From contig JACAAK010000020.1 in the NCBI GenBank assembly GCA_025093985.1, positions 124,001-188,000 of the forward strand: a stretch of 64,000 bases of DNA, in the 5' to 3' direction. The position numbers were made by a program, and so were the translations under genes. Below the pieces are notes generated by a model. That model saw nothing but the letters and a program-made list of their open reading frames with translations. It ran no database searches and was not told the origin of the DNA. Source of the stretch: Calvatia gigantea (lineage: Eukaryota > Basidiomycota > Agaricomycetes > Agaricales > Lycoperdaceae). Numbering within the stretch: the stretch's first letter is position 1; each line of letters opens with the position of its first letter. Shown piece by piece: positions 22,012 through 33,169 of the stretch.

Positions 22012-24560
22012 CTTTGGATGAAACATCTGTTGTTGTTACTATGAGTTGTATCTTTTTTGTGAATTGATTGATGATGACTAGTATCATGTCTTTTCCTTCT
22101 AACTCTGGTAATGGTCCAATCATGTTGATGCTGATTTCTTCCCAAGGTCCATTCGGTATAGGAAGGGGGTGAAGCGGTGATTTGAGTGGTGTTATTCTAG
22201 TTTTATTTTTCTGGCAGGCTTGGCACCCTTGAATGTACTTTTTTACATCTTTTCACATTGTTGGCCACCAGTAGTCACGGTTGATTAGCTCCATCATTCT
22301 ATGTTGGCCTAGGTGCCCCGCATCTGGGATGTCATGATATTGTGCTAGAATCTCTTCTTGTAGTTTTGGGTCAGGTGGGATATATGTGCTATTTTGTCTG
22401 TAGATAATTCTGCGGTCCTCAGTGAGTTTGGACTCCTGTTTTCTTAGCTCGGTAAGGACTGTTGTCTCATGCTGAGGCTTGTTCTGGATCCATTCCAGGA
22501 ACATTAGTTCGAGGAATAATTCTGCCTGTAAGAGCACTGTATCATCCATGTTTTCTGTCTGTAGCCAGTTTTCTCAGATCATAGTAACTAGTTTGTCTTC
22601 TTGTTCTTCTGGCATTTGGTGGATTCAGGACAATAGATCAGCCTTTGTGTTTGTCTTCCCAGGTACATGTCATAGTGTGAAGTTGTAGTCTTGTAAGCAT
22701 AGGTATCATTGGACTTGTTGTCTGTTCAATTTTTGCAGTTTTCAGTAGTATTTTAAGTTCTCGTGGTTGGTCCAGATTTCAAATTTTTCTGAGGCATCTA
22801 GCAGATAGTATCTCCATTCTTTCAGGGCATGGATAATGGCCAGTAGTTCTTTGTCATATATTTCATAGTTGCGTTCTGCTGGTGATAACATTTGTGATGT
22901 GAAGGCAATTGGATGCCATTTAGCTTCTTGTAGCTGTGATAGCACACCTCCTAATGTATAGTCTGATGTGTTGACCTCTACCCTGAACTGGCCTTGTCTT
23001 TGTGGTAAAGTTAAGATGGGTTCTTCAGTGATGCATTTTTTGAGATGGTCAAATGCCACCTGGTGTTCTTGGCTCCATTCCCATGTGGTTACTCCTTTGA
23101 GCTTGTTTAGTGGCCCTGCGATTTTGCTGAAATTCTTGATGAAATGTCAGTAGTAATTAGCAAAGCCTAGGAATCTTTCTACCCCTTTTGTGCTTTTTGG
23201 CTTGGGTCAATCTCATACTGATTTGACTTTTTCTTCTTCCATTTCAATTCATCCATGTCCCACTTTGACTCCTAGCATTGGGATTTCTTCTGCATTGAAG
23301 ATACATTTGGTTCATTTAAAGCATAGGTTGTATTGGGCTGCATGTTCCAGGAATTGTATTGTTCATTCTTTTAGTTGTTCTTTGGTATCACCTGGGATAG
23401 CAAAGTCATCCATGTAGTTTATAATGTCTCCATTTTGTAAGAGGTCATGGAAGATGCTTGTCATCATTCTGGAGAAGGTCCCTGGCGAGTTGCTAAGACC
23501 AAAATACATGACTGTTGGCTCAAAAAGTCCTTCATTGGTGAGGAATGCCGCTTTCCATTTGTCTCCTTCCTTGATCCTGACATTGTTATATCCCCAGATA
23601 ATGTTGAGTTTATTGAAATATTTGGCCTTTCTGAGCTTGTCAATTACTTCACTGATTCTTGGTAGTAGCATTTTGTCCTTGACTACTATATTGTTTAACT
23701 GTCTATAGTCTTGGATCAACCTCTTGGAGCCATCTTTCTTGGGGATGAAGAAGGTTGGTGCTGCATATGGGGATTTCAATGGCCATATTCATCCTGATTC
23801 CAGATTTTCTTTGATGAACACTTTGAGTTTGTCCTGTTCCTTGACTGTCATGTTGTACATTCCTGCACTTATTTCCTTTGGGGCATCTTTTATTAGGACT
23901 ATTTCGTGGTCCCATTCAGTTCATTCTTGGAGCTTGTTGAATGTTGTTTTGTTGAACAGATATGTGAATGGTTGTACATAGTCTGGTAAATCTTCTGGTT
24001 TAGTTAGGTCTGGTTCATCTTTTTCTTCCTATAAGTCTTCCATAGTAGCCATGCTCTGTATTTTTTCCATGATGGGGATGTTTTGGTGGGGGAATTGGCA
24101 GTTTGGTGGGCACTGGGTGAACTTGATTTCTCCATTGTTCCAATCTACTTCTGGGTTGTGTTTGACCAGCCAGTCATGTCCTAAGAAAACTTCTGTACAG
24201 TCTTGTAATTGTATGACTGAAGCTTCAATCCACTCTTTGTGCCCTTGGATGTTTACGTCAACTGTGGCTGTTTCCATCACTTTTCTGCCCTGGTTTGGTG
24301 TTCCATCTGCATTTAATACCAAGATTTGTTGTTCTAGTTTCTGAATGGGGAGTCCTTCCTTGTCTACTAGTTTCTTGCTGATGCTGCTGGTTGTGCATCC
24401 CGAGTTGACAATTGTGTTCACCATTATCTCCTTTTTCACTGTTTGTATTTTTCCTTTTAGGTTTAGTTCACGCTTTCTTCTCTGAGAAATCATGTAGAAT
24501 TTGTCTGATGTCCTAGATACAAGCTTTTTGACTCTTAAGGTAGCACCTACTCAGAGTCTT
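22012..24560 (-). pseudogene. A3 pol: protease, RT, RNase H, partial integrase
   Basis: Reading right to left: the protease (24493-24029) has the NSG motif in place of DSG, and its LGHDWL motif near 24170-24185. RT (23779-23363) has YMDD at 23405-23416, and the TGA at 23312-23314 marks the former CGA codon. RNase H (23059-22742) includes VEVNTSDYTLGGVLSQ, with Asn for the first catalytic Asp region. The integrase finger (22549-22230) holds GHLGQHRMMELINRDYWW. The integrase core begins with ISMNMIGPL-like sequence near 22120 and stops at the junction. Pol frame is -1 to gag. Confidence 0.87.
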
Positions 24561-25693
24561 TGGAAAAATCCTTCTTTTCTTCATCACTGACTTCTTCAAC
24601 TCCTTGGACCTGTATCTTCTTGGGTGCAGTGCAGGCCTTTGCTATGTGGCCTGTCTTGCTGCAGTTGTAGCAGGTTAATCCTTTGGGTTTCTTGCAATCT
24701 TTTGCCATATGTCTGAAGATGCCACAGTTGTAGCATTTGGGTTTCCCTTTGGTGTTGAAAATGTGGCATCAGCTTCCTATCTCCATGGGTTCTCCCATTC
24801 CTCCATATGTGGTGCTGGTGCTGGTTTTCTTGTCTCCATGGTATTCGGAGGCCTCTTATCCTTGTCCAATGGAGAATATAGTCTCTTTCCATTCGGCATA
24901 GGTGTCTGGCCTGGTGATGGGTGGGTATCCTGTGATAGTGTGGATAATGTCCTGTCTAGCATTTTTCTTGAGTAAAAACATAGCATGTTTGCTGTCAGTT
25001 TTTGCCCTGCTTCTTAGGACTTCAAACTCAATCAGGTAGTCCGCCATGTTCTTATTGCCTTGTCTGAATTTTTCAATCTGCCATTCTGCTTTGCTATTCG
25101 AGGCATCATCTGAAAAGGTCTTCTTGAAGTCATCTGAGAATTTTACCCAGTCTACTGAATCTTCTGAGTCTAAGATTGTTGGTGCTTTTATGGCGGGATA
25201 TGCTCTAGCCATTCCTCCTTGTAGCCTAGCCAGGACTGCTATGGCTTTGTCATCTGCTGAGACTATCTTGTTAAATTTCATGAAGAGCAGTCATTGCTCT
25301 CCACCAATCATCAAATTTGGTTTGGGTACCATCAAAGAACCTGGAGTCTAGTACTAAGCCTTTCTCACTGGGTGTAGTTGCAGGTGCTATGGCATTGTCA
25401 GTCATATTTGAGTTGGTGTCTGATTCTGATTCTGTTTCTTCTGATCCTAATTCCTCCTGTTCTTGTGTTGGGTTCTCCTGATGTGTTAATTCTCCTTCTG
25501 CTAAGTCAAGTTCGTTTAGAAGCTCTGATAGTGCTTCTTCTTCCCCTGTTGGGTTCTCCTGAGTTGGTTCTTTGAGTTCATTGTATTCGACAGGTACTTC
25601 GGGGTTCTCTGTTTCTTCTTTGTCTAATGTTTCTGACTCATTGTCTATAACTTCGAGGTTGGGTTCTCTATATTTGTCTGGGTTCAAGCTCAT
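24547..25693 (-). pseudogene. A3 gag
   Basis: The ATG at 25693 starts MSLNPDKYREPNLEV, the same N-terminus as A2 and A4. The acidic region, capsid-like domain (25290-24860) and two CCHC knuckles (about 24770-24600) follow. The end is the conserved TAG (24547-24549). A frameshift near 25275 and stops near 24860 and 24770 interrupt it. The GGATTTTT run lies just before the stop on this strand. Confidence 0.87.
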
Positions 25694-25761
25694 ATACTAG
25701 CTCCTAGTTGTCTTGTTTGTTCAGGCCTGTTTCAGCCTACTCCTTGCAGGGTGAGGTGGGG

Positions 25762-25772
25762 ATGCTTAACCA
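25762..25772 (-). promoter_or_regulatory. A3 primer binding site, self-priming type
   Basis: On the minus strand TGGTTAAGCAT starts 2 nt after the LTR. It is perfectly complementary over 11 nt to ATGCTTAACCA in the LTR (25858-25868). That word begins 34 nt downstream of TATTTAAG (25902-25895). This is the cleanest example of the pair in family A. Confidence 0.75.
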
Positions 25773-25774
25773 AA

Positions 25775-26082
25775 TGTTATAACCTTAGTCTGAGTTTACC
25801 TCAGGTTGCAACTTTGGGCTAAGACTTGAGGGCGATTAAGGAGAGAAGAACAAGAGGTGGTTAAGCATACCAAATACAGGAGTATGTATGTATGCTTAAA
25901 TATGAGAGACACCTGGTTGAATAGATGGAGTTAACTACATGAAACATCCGATGATAATGGCATAGTAGTTCTATGAGTCACTACTCGGAGATCACTGGGA
26001 CAAGAATAACTGAAACAGGTACAGAGGACGATTGGAATGCAGACAAGTATGCAGCTGATATGATCAGTGAAAGTTCACAACA
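25775..26082 (-). repeat. A3 5' LTR (308 bp)
   Basis: On the minus strand it starts TGTTGTGAACTTTC and ends GGTTATAACA. It belongs to the same subfamily as the A4 LTRs. Because the other end of A3 is lost, no target duplication can be tested. The adjoining bases on the B2 side are aagga. Confidence 0.87.
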
Positions 26083-28025
26083 AAGGAGTTCTCAATCATG
26101 TATTTTGTAGTTATATTGGATAGGGTTGAATGCTTTGGATAGGAATGCTACAGGGTAGTAGTTTCCATTCATGTCTTGTTGGGATAGAATGGCTCCCAAG
26201 GCATACTTTGAGGCATCAGTTTCAATGAAGAATGGTTTTGTTTGGTCTGGCATGAGTAAAATGGGTTTCTTCATGAATTCTGTCTTTAGTCATTTGAATG
26301 CTTCATTTGCCTTGATTTCCTATTCAAATTTCTTTATTTTGGATAGTAAGGCATTAAGTGGTTGAGAGACATTGGCATAGTGATGTATGAATTTTTGGTA
26401 GAAGTTGCAGAATCCCATAAAATTTCTGACATTGCAGGTAGTACAGGGTAAGGGCCATTCTTCTATTCCGTGGAGTTTGGTGTTGTCCATTTTGATCTTG
26501 TCAAGGGAGATTATCATGCCAAGATATTTGAGATAAATCTTGTCAAATTTGCATTTTTCTAGTTTCAGGTATAGATCATTATCCTTCAGTATTTGGAGGG
26601 CTTCCATAGTAAGGTGATCCATTTCTTCCTGAGTTTTGGCATAGATTAGAATATCATCCATATAAATTATAATTCCTCCTTTGTCAAGCATTTTGGCAAA
26701 TATCATATCCATCATTTTTGAAAGGTAGCAGGGGAGTTGCACATTCCAAAGAACATGACATTCAGTTCATAGAGTCCAATGGGAGTTTTGAAGGTGGCTT
26801 TCCATTGATTACCTTCTCAAATTCTGATGTTGTTGTATCCGAGTCAGATGTCCATTTTGGTGAAGAGTTTTGCTCCTTGGAGTTTATCCATGATGGTTGT
26901 AATCATAGGAATGGGGTATGTGTTCTTCTTCGTGTATTTGTTCAGGTACTGGTAGTCCTAGCAAGGTTGTAATTTCCCATCCTTCTTTCCTACAAAGAAG
27001 AATGAAGAGGCCATCGGGGATTCAGATTCTCTGATGTATCCTTTTCAGAGGTTTTTATGTATGAACTTTTTGAGTTCTTCAGTTTCTAAGGGGGATAGGG
27101 GATATGTTTTTCCTAGTTCCAGTTTGAATGTGTCTAGGAGTTCAATTTTGTGATCATAGAGGTGGGTTGGTGGGAATCATTCAGATTTCTTGCTGTCAAA
27201 TAATGATGTAAACATCTTGTATTTCCTAGGTAATTTGGCTTGGGTTTTTGGGGTGGATTTCTGTGCTAGACTTGTAGCTTGGGTAATCTTCATATTGATT
27301 TCAAGTTCATGCAGGGTTTGGGTAATTCCATAGAGTTTGTGTTCCAAATGAAATTCATCAAAATCAATGTTTTCCAAGTAAAGTTTTAGTTTGTCAATTA
27401 AGAGTTCTGGTTTATTGGAGTAAATGATCACTTCAAAGACTTTTACTGCCAGTGGGTCAAAGTCTTTGTCTAAATAGGTGTAGTGCTCAGTATTATTCAT
27501 TCCATGAATGTCCAAGGCAATTTCATTGATAGTGGTGGGTCTGTTTGTGGATTTTGTGACAAGAGGTATAATGTGGTTGTTGTTTCACCATTTGAATTCT
27601 TGGGTTGTCCAGTTTATGTCTGGATTTGTTTGTTGTAGCCAGGGATATCCAAGGATTAGATCTTTTGATCCTATTCCTGAGACATAGGCTTCAAAATGAC
27701 ATTGTTTTCCATCGAGGAGAGCATTCAGCTCTACACTTTTGTAAATTGATCCATTTTCATTGGGGGTTCCATCAGCATTAGATACTTTGATGGGTTGGTT
27801 AATGGTATGAGTTTGTAGTCTGTGAGTGTTAGTGAACATGGAGGAGATAAAGTTTCCTTGAGCTCCTGAGTTGATTAACACAGTGACTGGGATGTTTCAT
27901 AGGTGGTCTTGGTTCAATTCAATAGGGAGAAAAATTGATGCTTTGTTGTTCGAGGTAGGGAGTTTGATTAAGTTAATTTGTGAGTCACCCAATGATTCTT
28001 TTTTAAGATCAGGTGATGCCTTTAA
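26083..28025 (-). pseudogene. B2 pol: protease, RT and start of RNase H
   Basis: The protease (about 27900-27600) shows LINSGAQGNF, with Asn for the catalytic Asp, and LGYPWLQQ. A connector region (27515-27177) follows. RT spans roughly 27100-26320, with YMDD at 26653-26664 and LGMIIS near 26500. RNase H begins ETDASKYALGAILSQQ (about 26215-26170) and ends at the junction near the HDRELL motif. The frame runs -1 relative to gag from the GATTTTTAA junction. Stops include TGA near 27180 and 27040. Confidence 0.86.
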
Positions 28026-29996
28026 AAATCCCCAAAGGGTTTGAGTGTTGGATCAGTAATATAGGCTTCTCTGAATTCCATTTGTTCATTAGTTGGGAGT
28101 TCTCTGATCATAGCTTGAATATCCAGTGTAGAGATTTTTCGAGTTTGATTTGGGGTAGCACCAGAGTAGTTTCTCAAAGATTGGGGTCATTGGGGCTGTG
28201 AATATTGTAGGTAGCTGCATGAATCTTTGTTGCAGAGGGTTAGGTCATCTGGGAGGTAGTTTATCCTTTGATAGATTTGGGTTGGGGTTCAGACAGTTAC
28301 TGATAAGGTGTCCAAATTTTCCACATCCTATACATTTTCCAGCTTGTAGTGAGCAACTTGCTCAGCAGTGAATACAGCATTTAACTGTAATTTGGGATTG
28401 TCTGGATTGCAAATATCAGAGGGGTTTTTCTGTTCCAGTTCAGGAATATATTGGTCCTTGTCCTTGTATTGTGGTTCATAGTAGTCTTGCAGTTAGGTTT
28501 GTATTTCATGAATAGTTCGTTGAGGTTGGTAGGTTTGTTAGGGGAATTGTGGTAGCTGGTAAGTGTTTGGATTTCGAGGGTAATTTCATAGCCATATTGC
28601 ATCTGCTTGGCAATTAACAGAATCACATCATACTGTATCTGTATACCATTCTTCAATAGTTTCAGATGGTCCTTCTTTTCTTGTCCATACTTCTCAGGTG
28701 AGGGAAGGTATAAGTCTGCATTTATACTGTTCAATTAAGGCTTTGTTATCCTGGATCCCTGTGATTGAAGCAAGACATTGGAATTCAAGATTGAAGTCTG
28801 TAGCAGTTGATTTGTTCATCCTTAATTCGTTCCATTGTCATTGTGCAGTAATTTGTTCATCTACCAGGGTAAAGTGTTTCAGGATTTCTGCTTCAAACTC
28901 CTTGAAAGTAAAGTATTTCCATGGTATAGGTTTTCCTTGAGCATTGGTGATTTGACTGGTGTAATACTGTTCAGACAAAGATCTGGCTTTTCCTTTAACC
29001 ATAAGGCCTAGGACAAATCTGATCTGTCATTGGTTATCCATAAAGGCTCTAGGGTTCATTTCGAGGTAGTTTTTGACTAGCATCCACTAAGTTTTGAATC
29101 TTGGGTTAGTTCTATCCAAGTTCAGAGGTTTTTGTCCAATTTCCTTTAAGTTTCCATCATTCCCTACAAACTGTATGGTGGGAGTTCGATGTCTTTGTTG
29201 CCCTTCTCCTCAAGTGAGAAAGAAAATGGAGTGGATGGAGCATTGCTGGGCTTTGTGAGGAGGGAGGGAAGGGAGAGGGCACTCTGCCTCTTTAACCTCT
29301 ACTGGAAGACCTTCTACTAGGAGGTCTTTGTGTTCTGATTCCAAATATTGGGGTTGATGCTCTAGAAGGTGGTTGGTCTGGGGGTGGCTGAGTGCTTGTT
29401 TGAGTTTGAGTTTGAGTTGAAGTAGCCATTGTTTTGGTTTCTGAATGTACTAGTTCTTGGGATTTAAAACCAGGGATGTCTGGGTATTCGAGGGTGTCTG
29501 GAGTGTATATAAGGTGAGCTCCTTCCTTATTTGAGATAACTGATAAGTTGTCTGGTTGTTCAGGCAGCTGGTGGAATGTTTTGTCATCTGAGTTATCTTT
29601 GAGGATGGATGGTAATGTCTGGGGGTTTTCAATTCCAAATTGAGAAGGGGATATGGCTCTGGACAGTGTTTGTAGTAGTAATTCCTGCAATGTGCATTGT
29701 TCAGGTGAATCAGGTTGAAAATAGTTGAATTTGCCACTTTGAGATAGCTTAGGGGGTTCTGGTTTGTTGGATTTCCTTGTAGGTGCTGGTAGTTCCTGTA
29801 GTAATTTAGGTTTTTGAGATCTTGTTCATGGGATATGATAGATTCTTTCCAAGTATGGTGCTGAAGGTCCTTCTGATTGGTGGGCACATTGAGGTGGTGG
29901 TATAGTAGGTGATTCAAAGGAATGTTGAGTCAGGGTGTGGAATGATTGTTCAGGAGAGAAAAGAGGGTGTGAAGGACGTTTCCCTTTTTGAGATAT
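28022..29996 (-). pseudogene. B2 gag
   Basis: Gag runs from about 29996 (ATA where a start is expected) to TAA at 28024-28022. The N-terminal Pro/Ser/His-rich part, the MATSTQTQ block (about 29428), the capsid-like domain (29100-28650) and a complete zinc knuckle CIGCGKFGHLISNC (about 28335-28290) are present. The knuckle is intact here and broken in B1. Nonsense codons occur near 29830 and 28240, with frame changes around 29450 and 28735. Confidence 0.8.
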
Positions 29997-30286
29997 GGTG
30001 AAAAAAAATTAGAAAGTGGTGACCAGGCCTGCTCTACTCAATGCTACTAGGCAGAGGCTTCTCAACATGTCAATACACAGAGGATGATAGAGAATAGGAA
30101 ACTAGCAGTGAACAGTCCTGCACTTCTCAATGCTACTTGTGGAGGATGAAAACCTAGTAGACCCAAAGTTTTACTCTTCTTGACCCTATTACCAGGAAGG
30201 CTTCTCAACATCAACTGGACAAAGGAATAATTGGTAGAAGCTGGCCATAAGAAACAGGAGTCGTATAGAAACAAGAGAAGGGATTG

Positions 30287-30296
30287 AGGTTATTCT
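30287..30296 (-). promoter_or_regulatory. B2 primer binding site, self-priming type
   Basis: The plus strand reads AGGTTATTCT, so the element strand reads AGAATAACCT starting 2 nt after the LTR. Its complement is in the LTR at 30533-30542, 35 nt downstream of TATATAAA (30577-30570). All ten positions are kept even though the LTR body has diverged from B1. Confidence 0.72.
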
Positions 30297-30298
30297 TA

Positions 30299-30918
30299 TG
30301 TTATGTGCATTACCCTACTTTGCAACCAGGCCTGGATCATCTCCACTCAGGGAGAGGTTCAACACTGTAGCCTAGAAGTATATGACAAGTCTCAATGACT
30401 TCTGTGCAGACTTCAGATTGCTCCCTTGAATAGAAGCTCGCACTTGTCTGAGAAGTCCGAGTTAAATGTCACTGCAGTTCCCAAGGTTATTAACCTTGTA
30501 GCAGATGAGTGAAGATAAGGAAGCTTGTTACTAGAATAACCTAAGGTAATACAGATGTACTACTTAAGGTTTATATACTAGCTACACATAAGAGATGAGT
30601 AATTACGTAGTAAGAGGGTATGAGTCAATGGAAGACTACTATAGGTTAATTGGTAATCTAAGAGGTCATAGGGATGAGAGAAATGGAAGTGGTATGAGTC
30701 ATAGGAAGGCAGAGACGAGTAGATAGAAGTCTGACAATGGGAATAGAGAAGGTGAAACAGGGGACATGACTCAGAATGAGTTATAAGAAGCAAAGGTAGA
30801 AGTATATGTGATAAATAAATAAAGAATGGACTGGGGTATAGGAAAGGAAAAAGGAAAGTCCAAATAGAAGGTTAATATGCAGATAGGAAGAGTCTGGGGA
30901 TGTGGTAAGTTTGTAACA
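30299..30918 (-). repeat. B2 5' LTR (620 bp)
   Basis: On the minus strand it runs TGTTACAAACTTACC to GCACATAACA. It matches the B1 LTRs with many transitions, chiefly at CpG sites. Confidence 0.9.
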
Positions 30919-30952
30919 GGAATTCCCAAGCCAACTGTGTACACTGGCACCT
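30919..30952. other. 34-bp unassigned spacer between B2 and C2
   Basis: These bases match no element end that I can identify. They may be a scrap of older host or transposon sequence that received both insertions. Confidence 0.4.
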
Positions 30953-30958
30953 TGTTAT

Positions 30959-31372
30959 TGTTGAGATGAGTACACTACAACAGCACTAAGCTAGTAGTGG
31001 AGGGTAGTCATATTCACTAGGATGCTTGAGATGTTGATTGTAGACAGTAGCTAGCGGATATCATAAAGGCAGGTTGGATAAAAGACTTAATTGTCTGAAG
31101 AGAGTACACATACTACATAGGGTTTATATATCTAATGTCTCTGGTCTGTGTGCCATTCTACCTATACAGGTGAGGTCTTATCTGCCAGTAGCATATACAG
31201 AGCATAATGCATACTACACATGTATCTAATAGACCATGTAGCCAGCAACCTAGAGTGTGGTCTAGTACTGTGTCTGTAGCTCGTTATCTCACTTCTAATA
31301 GTGAAGTACTTGAGACCCATTTTAGTTATAAATATACTGAACCAACATAGTGGTATGGATCAAGATTCAACA
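30959..31372 (-). repeat. Solo Ty1/copia LTR (414 bp) with TSD gttat
   Basis: Runs TGTTGAGATGAG to GATTCAACA and matches the copia1 LTR at 38752-39166. It is flanked by gttat at 30954-30958 and 31373-31377. Joining those restores the first bases of the C2 LTR (TGTTATGATCAGG). A solo LTR with an intact duplication implies insertion of a full copia element and later LTR-LTR recombination. Confidence 0.9.
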
Positions 31373-31808
31373 GTTATGATCAGGTTACATAGGATATTGG
31401 CTGAAGATTAGCCACTAGGTGACATTGGGTGAGAATGTACTGAGTAGGTGAAATCAGACAAGTATGAGATTTGGACTCAGCAGCTTCAACATATGTGTTG
31501 TACCTTTCTGCTGTTGTCAAAGTCCATATTTCTGGAGGGAGTAGGGTTGGAGGGTCAGAGGAACAGAGACAGAGAGGAACAGGATCAGAAGGCATAATTA
31601 TAGTCAATAATCAGACTAAGGATTTACAAGCATAGGGACTAAGTTTATATACTAGTCTGAAAAGTGGGAAGTACGAAAGTAATGGTAAATGAAGAATGGA
31701 CTGGCTGCCAAGGGTGGCTGTCTAACAAGACACTGGGATCAAGTTCTAACTATAAGGCAATAGTGGAGGAGTTGAAGGGGATAGAGATTAATATGGAAAA
31801 CAAGATAT
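31373..31808 (-). repeat. C2 3' LTR remnant
   Basis: Matches family C LTRs from just inside the end to the gatagagattaatatgg stretch. It includes the R word at 31607-31617 and the TATA box (TTTATATA on this strand, about 31644-31651), and is then truncated by the deletion. Confidence 0.85.
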
Positions 31809-31882
31809 TAGCAAATTTTGTCACCTTGGAAATTTTATGGTCCCATTCTCTTACTCTAACCACCACCACCTTGACCACTACC

Positions 31883-33063
31883 ATATCCAGCCCCATTAAG
31901 AAAACTGCTGCAAAGAAATAGGCTAAGCTAGAGGCCATGTGCAAATGCAAGCAGCTTGAGCTGGAAAGGCAGAAGGAGGTGGAATAGCAGGCTGAACATG
32001 AGCTATGTGAATTGGAGGAGAGCGAGGAGCAAGAGAGGCAAGAACGGGTGGAACAAGAAGCACAGGAAAAGCAGGAGTGGAAGGAGCAAGAGGAGCAGGA
32101 GAGGAAGGAACACAAGGAACAAGAGGCATGGGAGAAGGAGCAACAGTGAGAAGTTGATATGGGCAAGTAAACACAAAGGAAAACATAAGGCTACTAATGA
32201 AGTGGATAAGAGGATAGTGGCTGAGAAACAACATCAACAGAAGATCATAAGGCAGTGGGTTGGAAAAGCACTGCCATCATTAAAAAGGAAACACATCAAT
32301 GAAGAGTTGGATTCTGGAGGCAAGCCTAATCCAGACTGAAGGAAATCAGGTGAGGATGAGTGACTAGTGGTCAACGGAAAGAAGGTCAAGATAGGTGGCC
32401 CTAATAAGTGCAAGTGATGTCTTGACAATAGTGATCCTTGTACAATCAGAAAGTTGACATCAAGGTAAGTGGCACTTAGCTTCCCAGTGATTGTGCTAAT
32501 GGCCATTCTAGTCACGAGGTTACCAAGTGCCTCAAATATTCACTGTTGAAGAAGGCCTGTTGTCTTCCATCTGCTTATCATCAGCCGAAACCTATCACTG
32601 CCCAAGGACCTCAGATCAGCAATGATCAACTTGTGGCTCTCCTTACTTGCCAAAATGATATCCTAGAGAGGATTGCATCCATTATAGAAGATCAGGGGAT
32701 AAGGACAGATAGGCTGATTGAGATTGGAGAAGAGCAGTTGCTGCAGCTGGAGTGGGCAAATGAGCTTGGAAGGAATGTTGAGGCCACAGTCATTAAGAAT
32801 GGCAGGTATCAGCACAGTATTGGACTGATGGTTCAGAATGTGGTGGATGCCCAGGGACTGGCTGATGATGACAATAAGGATAACAATGAGGAGGCAGGCC
32901 CATTGGGTGAAACCCAGGAGGAAATGGAGGTAGTAATGGAAATAGGGGAAGACAATGGAAACAAGAGTGAAGAGGAAAAGGAGGAGGAAGTGGCCAAGGA
33001 GAAGTAGCAGAGGTAGAGGAAGAAGTGGAGGAAGCAGCTGAGTTGGATGAAGCTGCCCAGTGA
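31883..33063 (+). pseudogene. C2 copy of the antisense accessory gene (coiled coil, Zn2Cys6-like array, intron)
   Basis: The gene runs opposite to its own element. The start codon reads ATA at 31883 where C1 has ATG. A Glu/Arg/Lys-rich coiled coil (about 31920-32160) is followed by a basic region (AEKQHQQKIIRQWVGK near 32217) and then a cysteine array. First-half cysteines are near 32412, 32421 and 32442. The second half (CLKYSLLKKAC, about 32530-32560) has one Cys changed to Tyr. Between them an intron of 47 nt (32465-32511) has GTAAGT, a GCTAAT branch-like element and TAG. Splicing brings the two halves into one frame. The C-terminus is an acidic helix-rich tail. AATAAA lies at 33123-33128. 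TGA and TAG changes (32337, 32361, 32415 and others) inactivate this copy. Confidence 0.65.
32465..32511 (+). other. 47-nt spliceosomal-type intron in C2 antisense gene
   Basis: Begins GTAAGTGGCAC and ends CATTCTAG, with CTAAT about 15 nt before the 3' end. Removal joins AG to T and keeps the reading frame through the second cysteine half (VTKC). It corresponds base for base, with only one or two changes, to 57276-57322 in C1. Confidence 0.65.
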
Positions 33064-33169
33064 TCTGTGGCTGTCTTCTTCTTGTATTTTGGACTTTACA
33101 TATTTGATAATTGATACTGTGCAATAAACTGATTTGTCTGTCTGTGAATGAAGTGTGGAAGAAATTTAA

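Larger units (their letters stand above)
22012..26082 (-). mobile_element. Ty3/gypsy family A copy A3, 3' truncated
   Basis: A3 lies on the minus strand, from its 5' LTR (25775-26082) through gag and pol, and breaks off inside integrase at 22012. Nothing beyond the TTDVSSK motif of integrase is present, so the chromodomain, ORF3 and 3' LTR are missing. The 5' LTR abuts family B RNase H sequence at 26083. The coding frames are long with relatively few stops. Confidence 0.88.
26083..30918 (-). mobile_element. Ty3/gypsy family B copy B2, 3' half lost
   Basis: The minus-strand copy runs from its 5' LTR (30299-30918) through gag, protease, RT and the start of RNase H, and stops at 26083 against the A3 LTR. 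It aligns with B1 throughout. Unlike B1 it has few frameshifts but is CpG-poor, with many CGA codons changed to CAA or TGA. For example, the Arg that is TGA at 9601 in B1 reads CAA here. Confidence 0.9.

Noticed and set aside
31750..32166. Ser/Cys-rich minus-strand frame of 138 codons
   Set aside because: It is the shadow of the Glu/Lys-rich coiled coil on the plus strand, where the intron, cysteine spacing and C1 homology lie.
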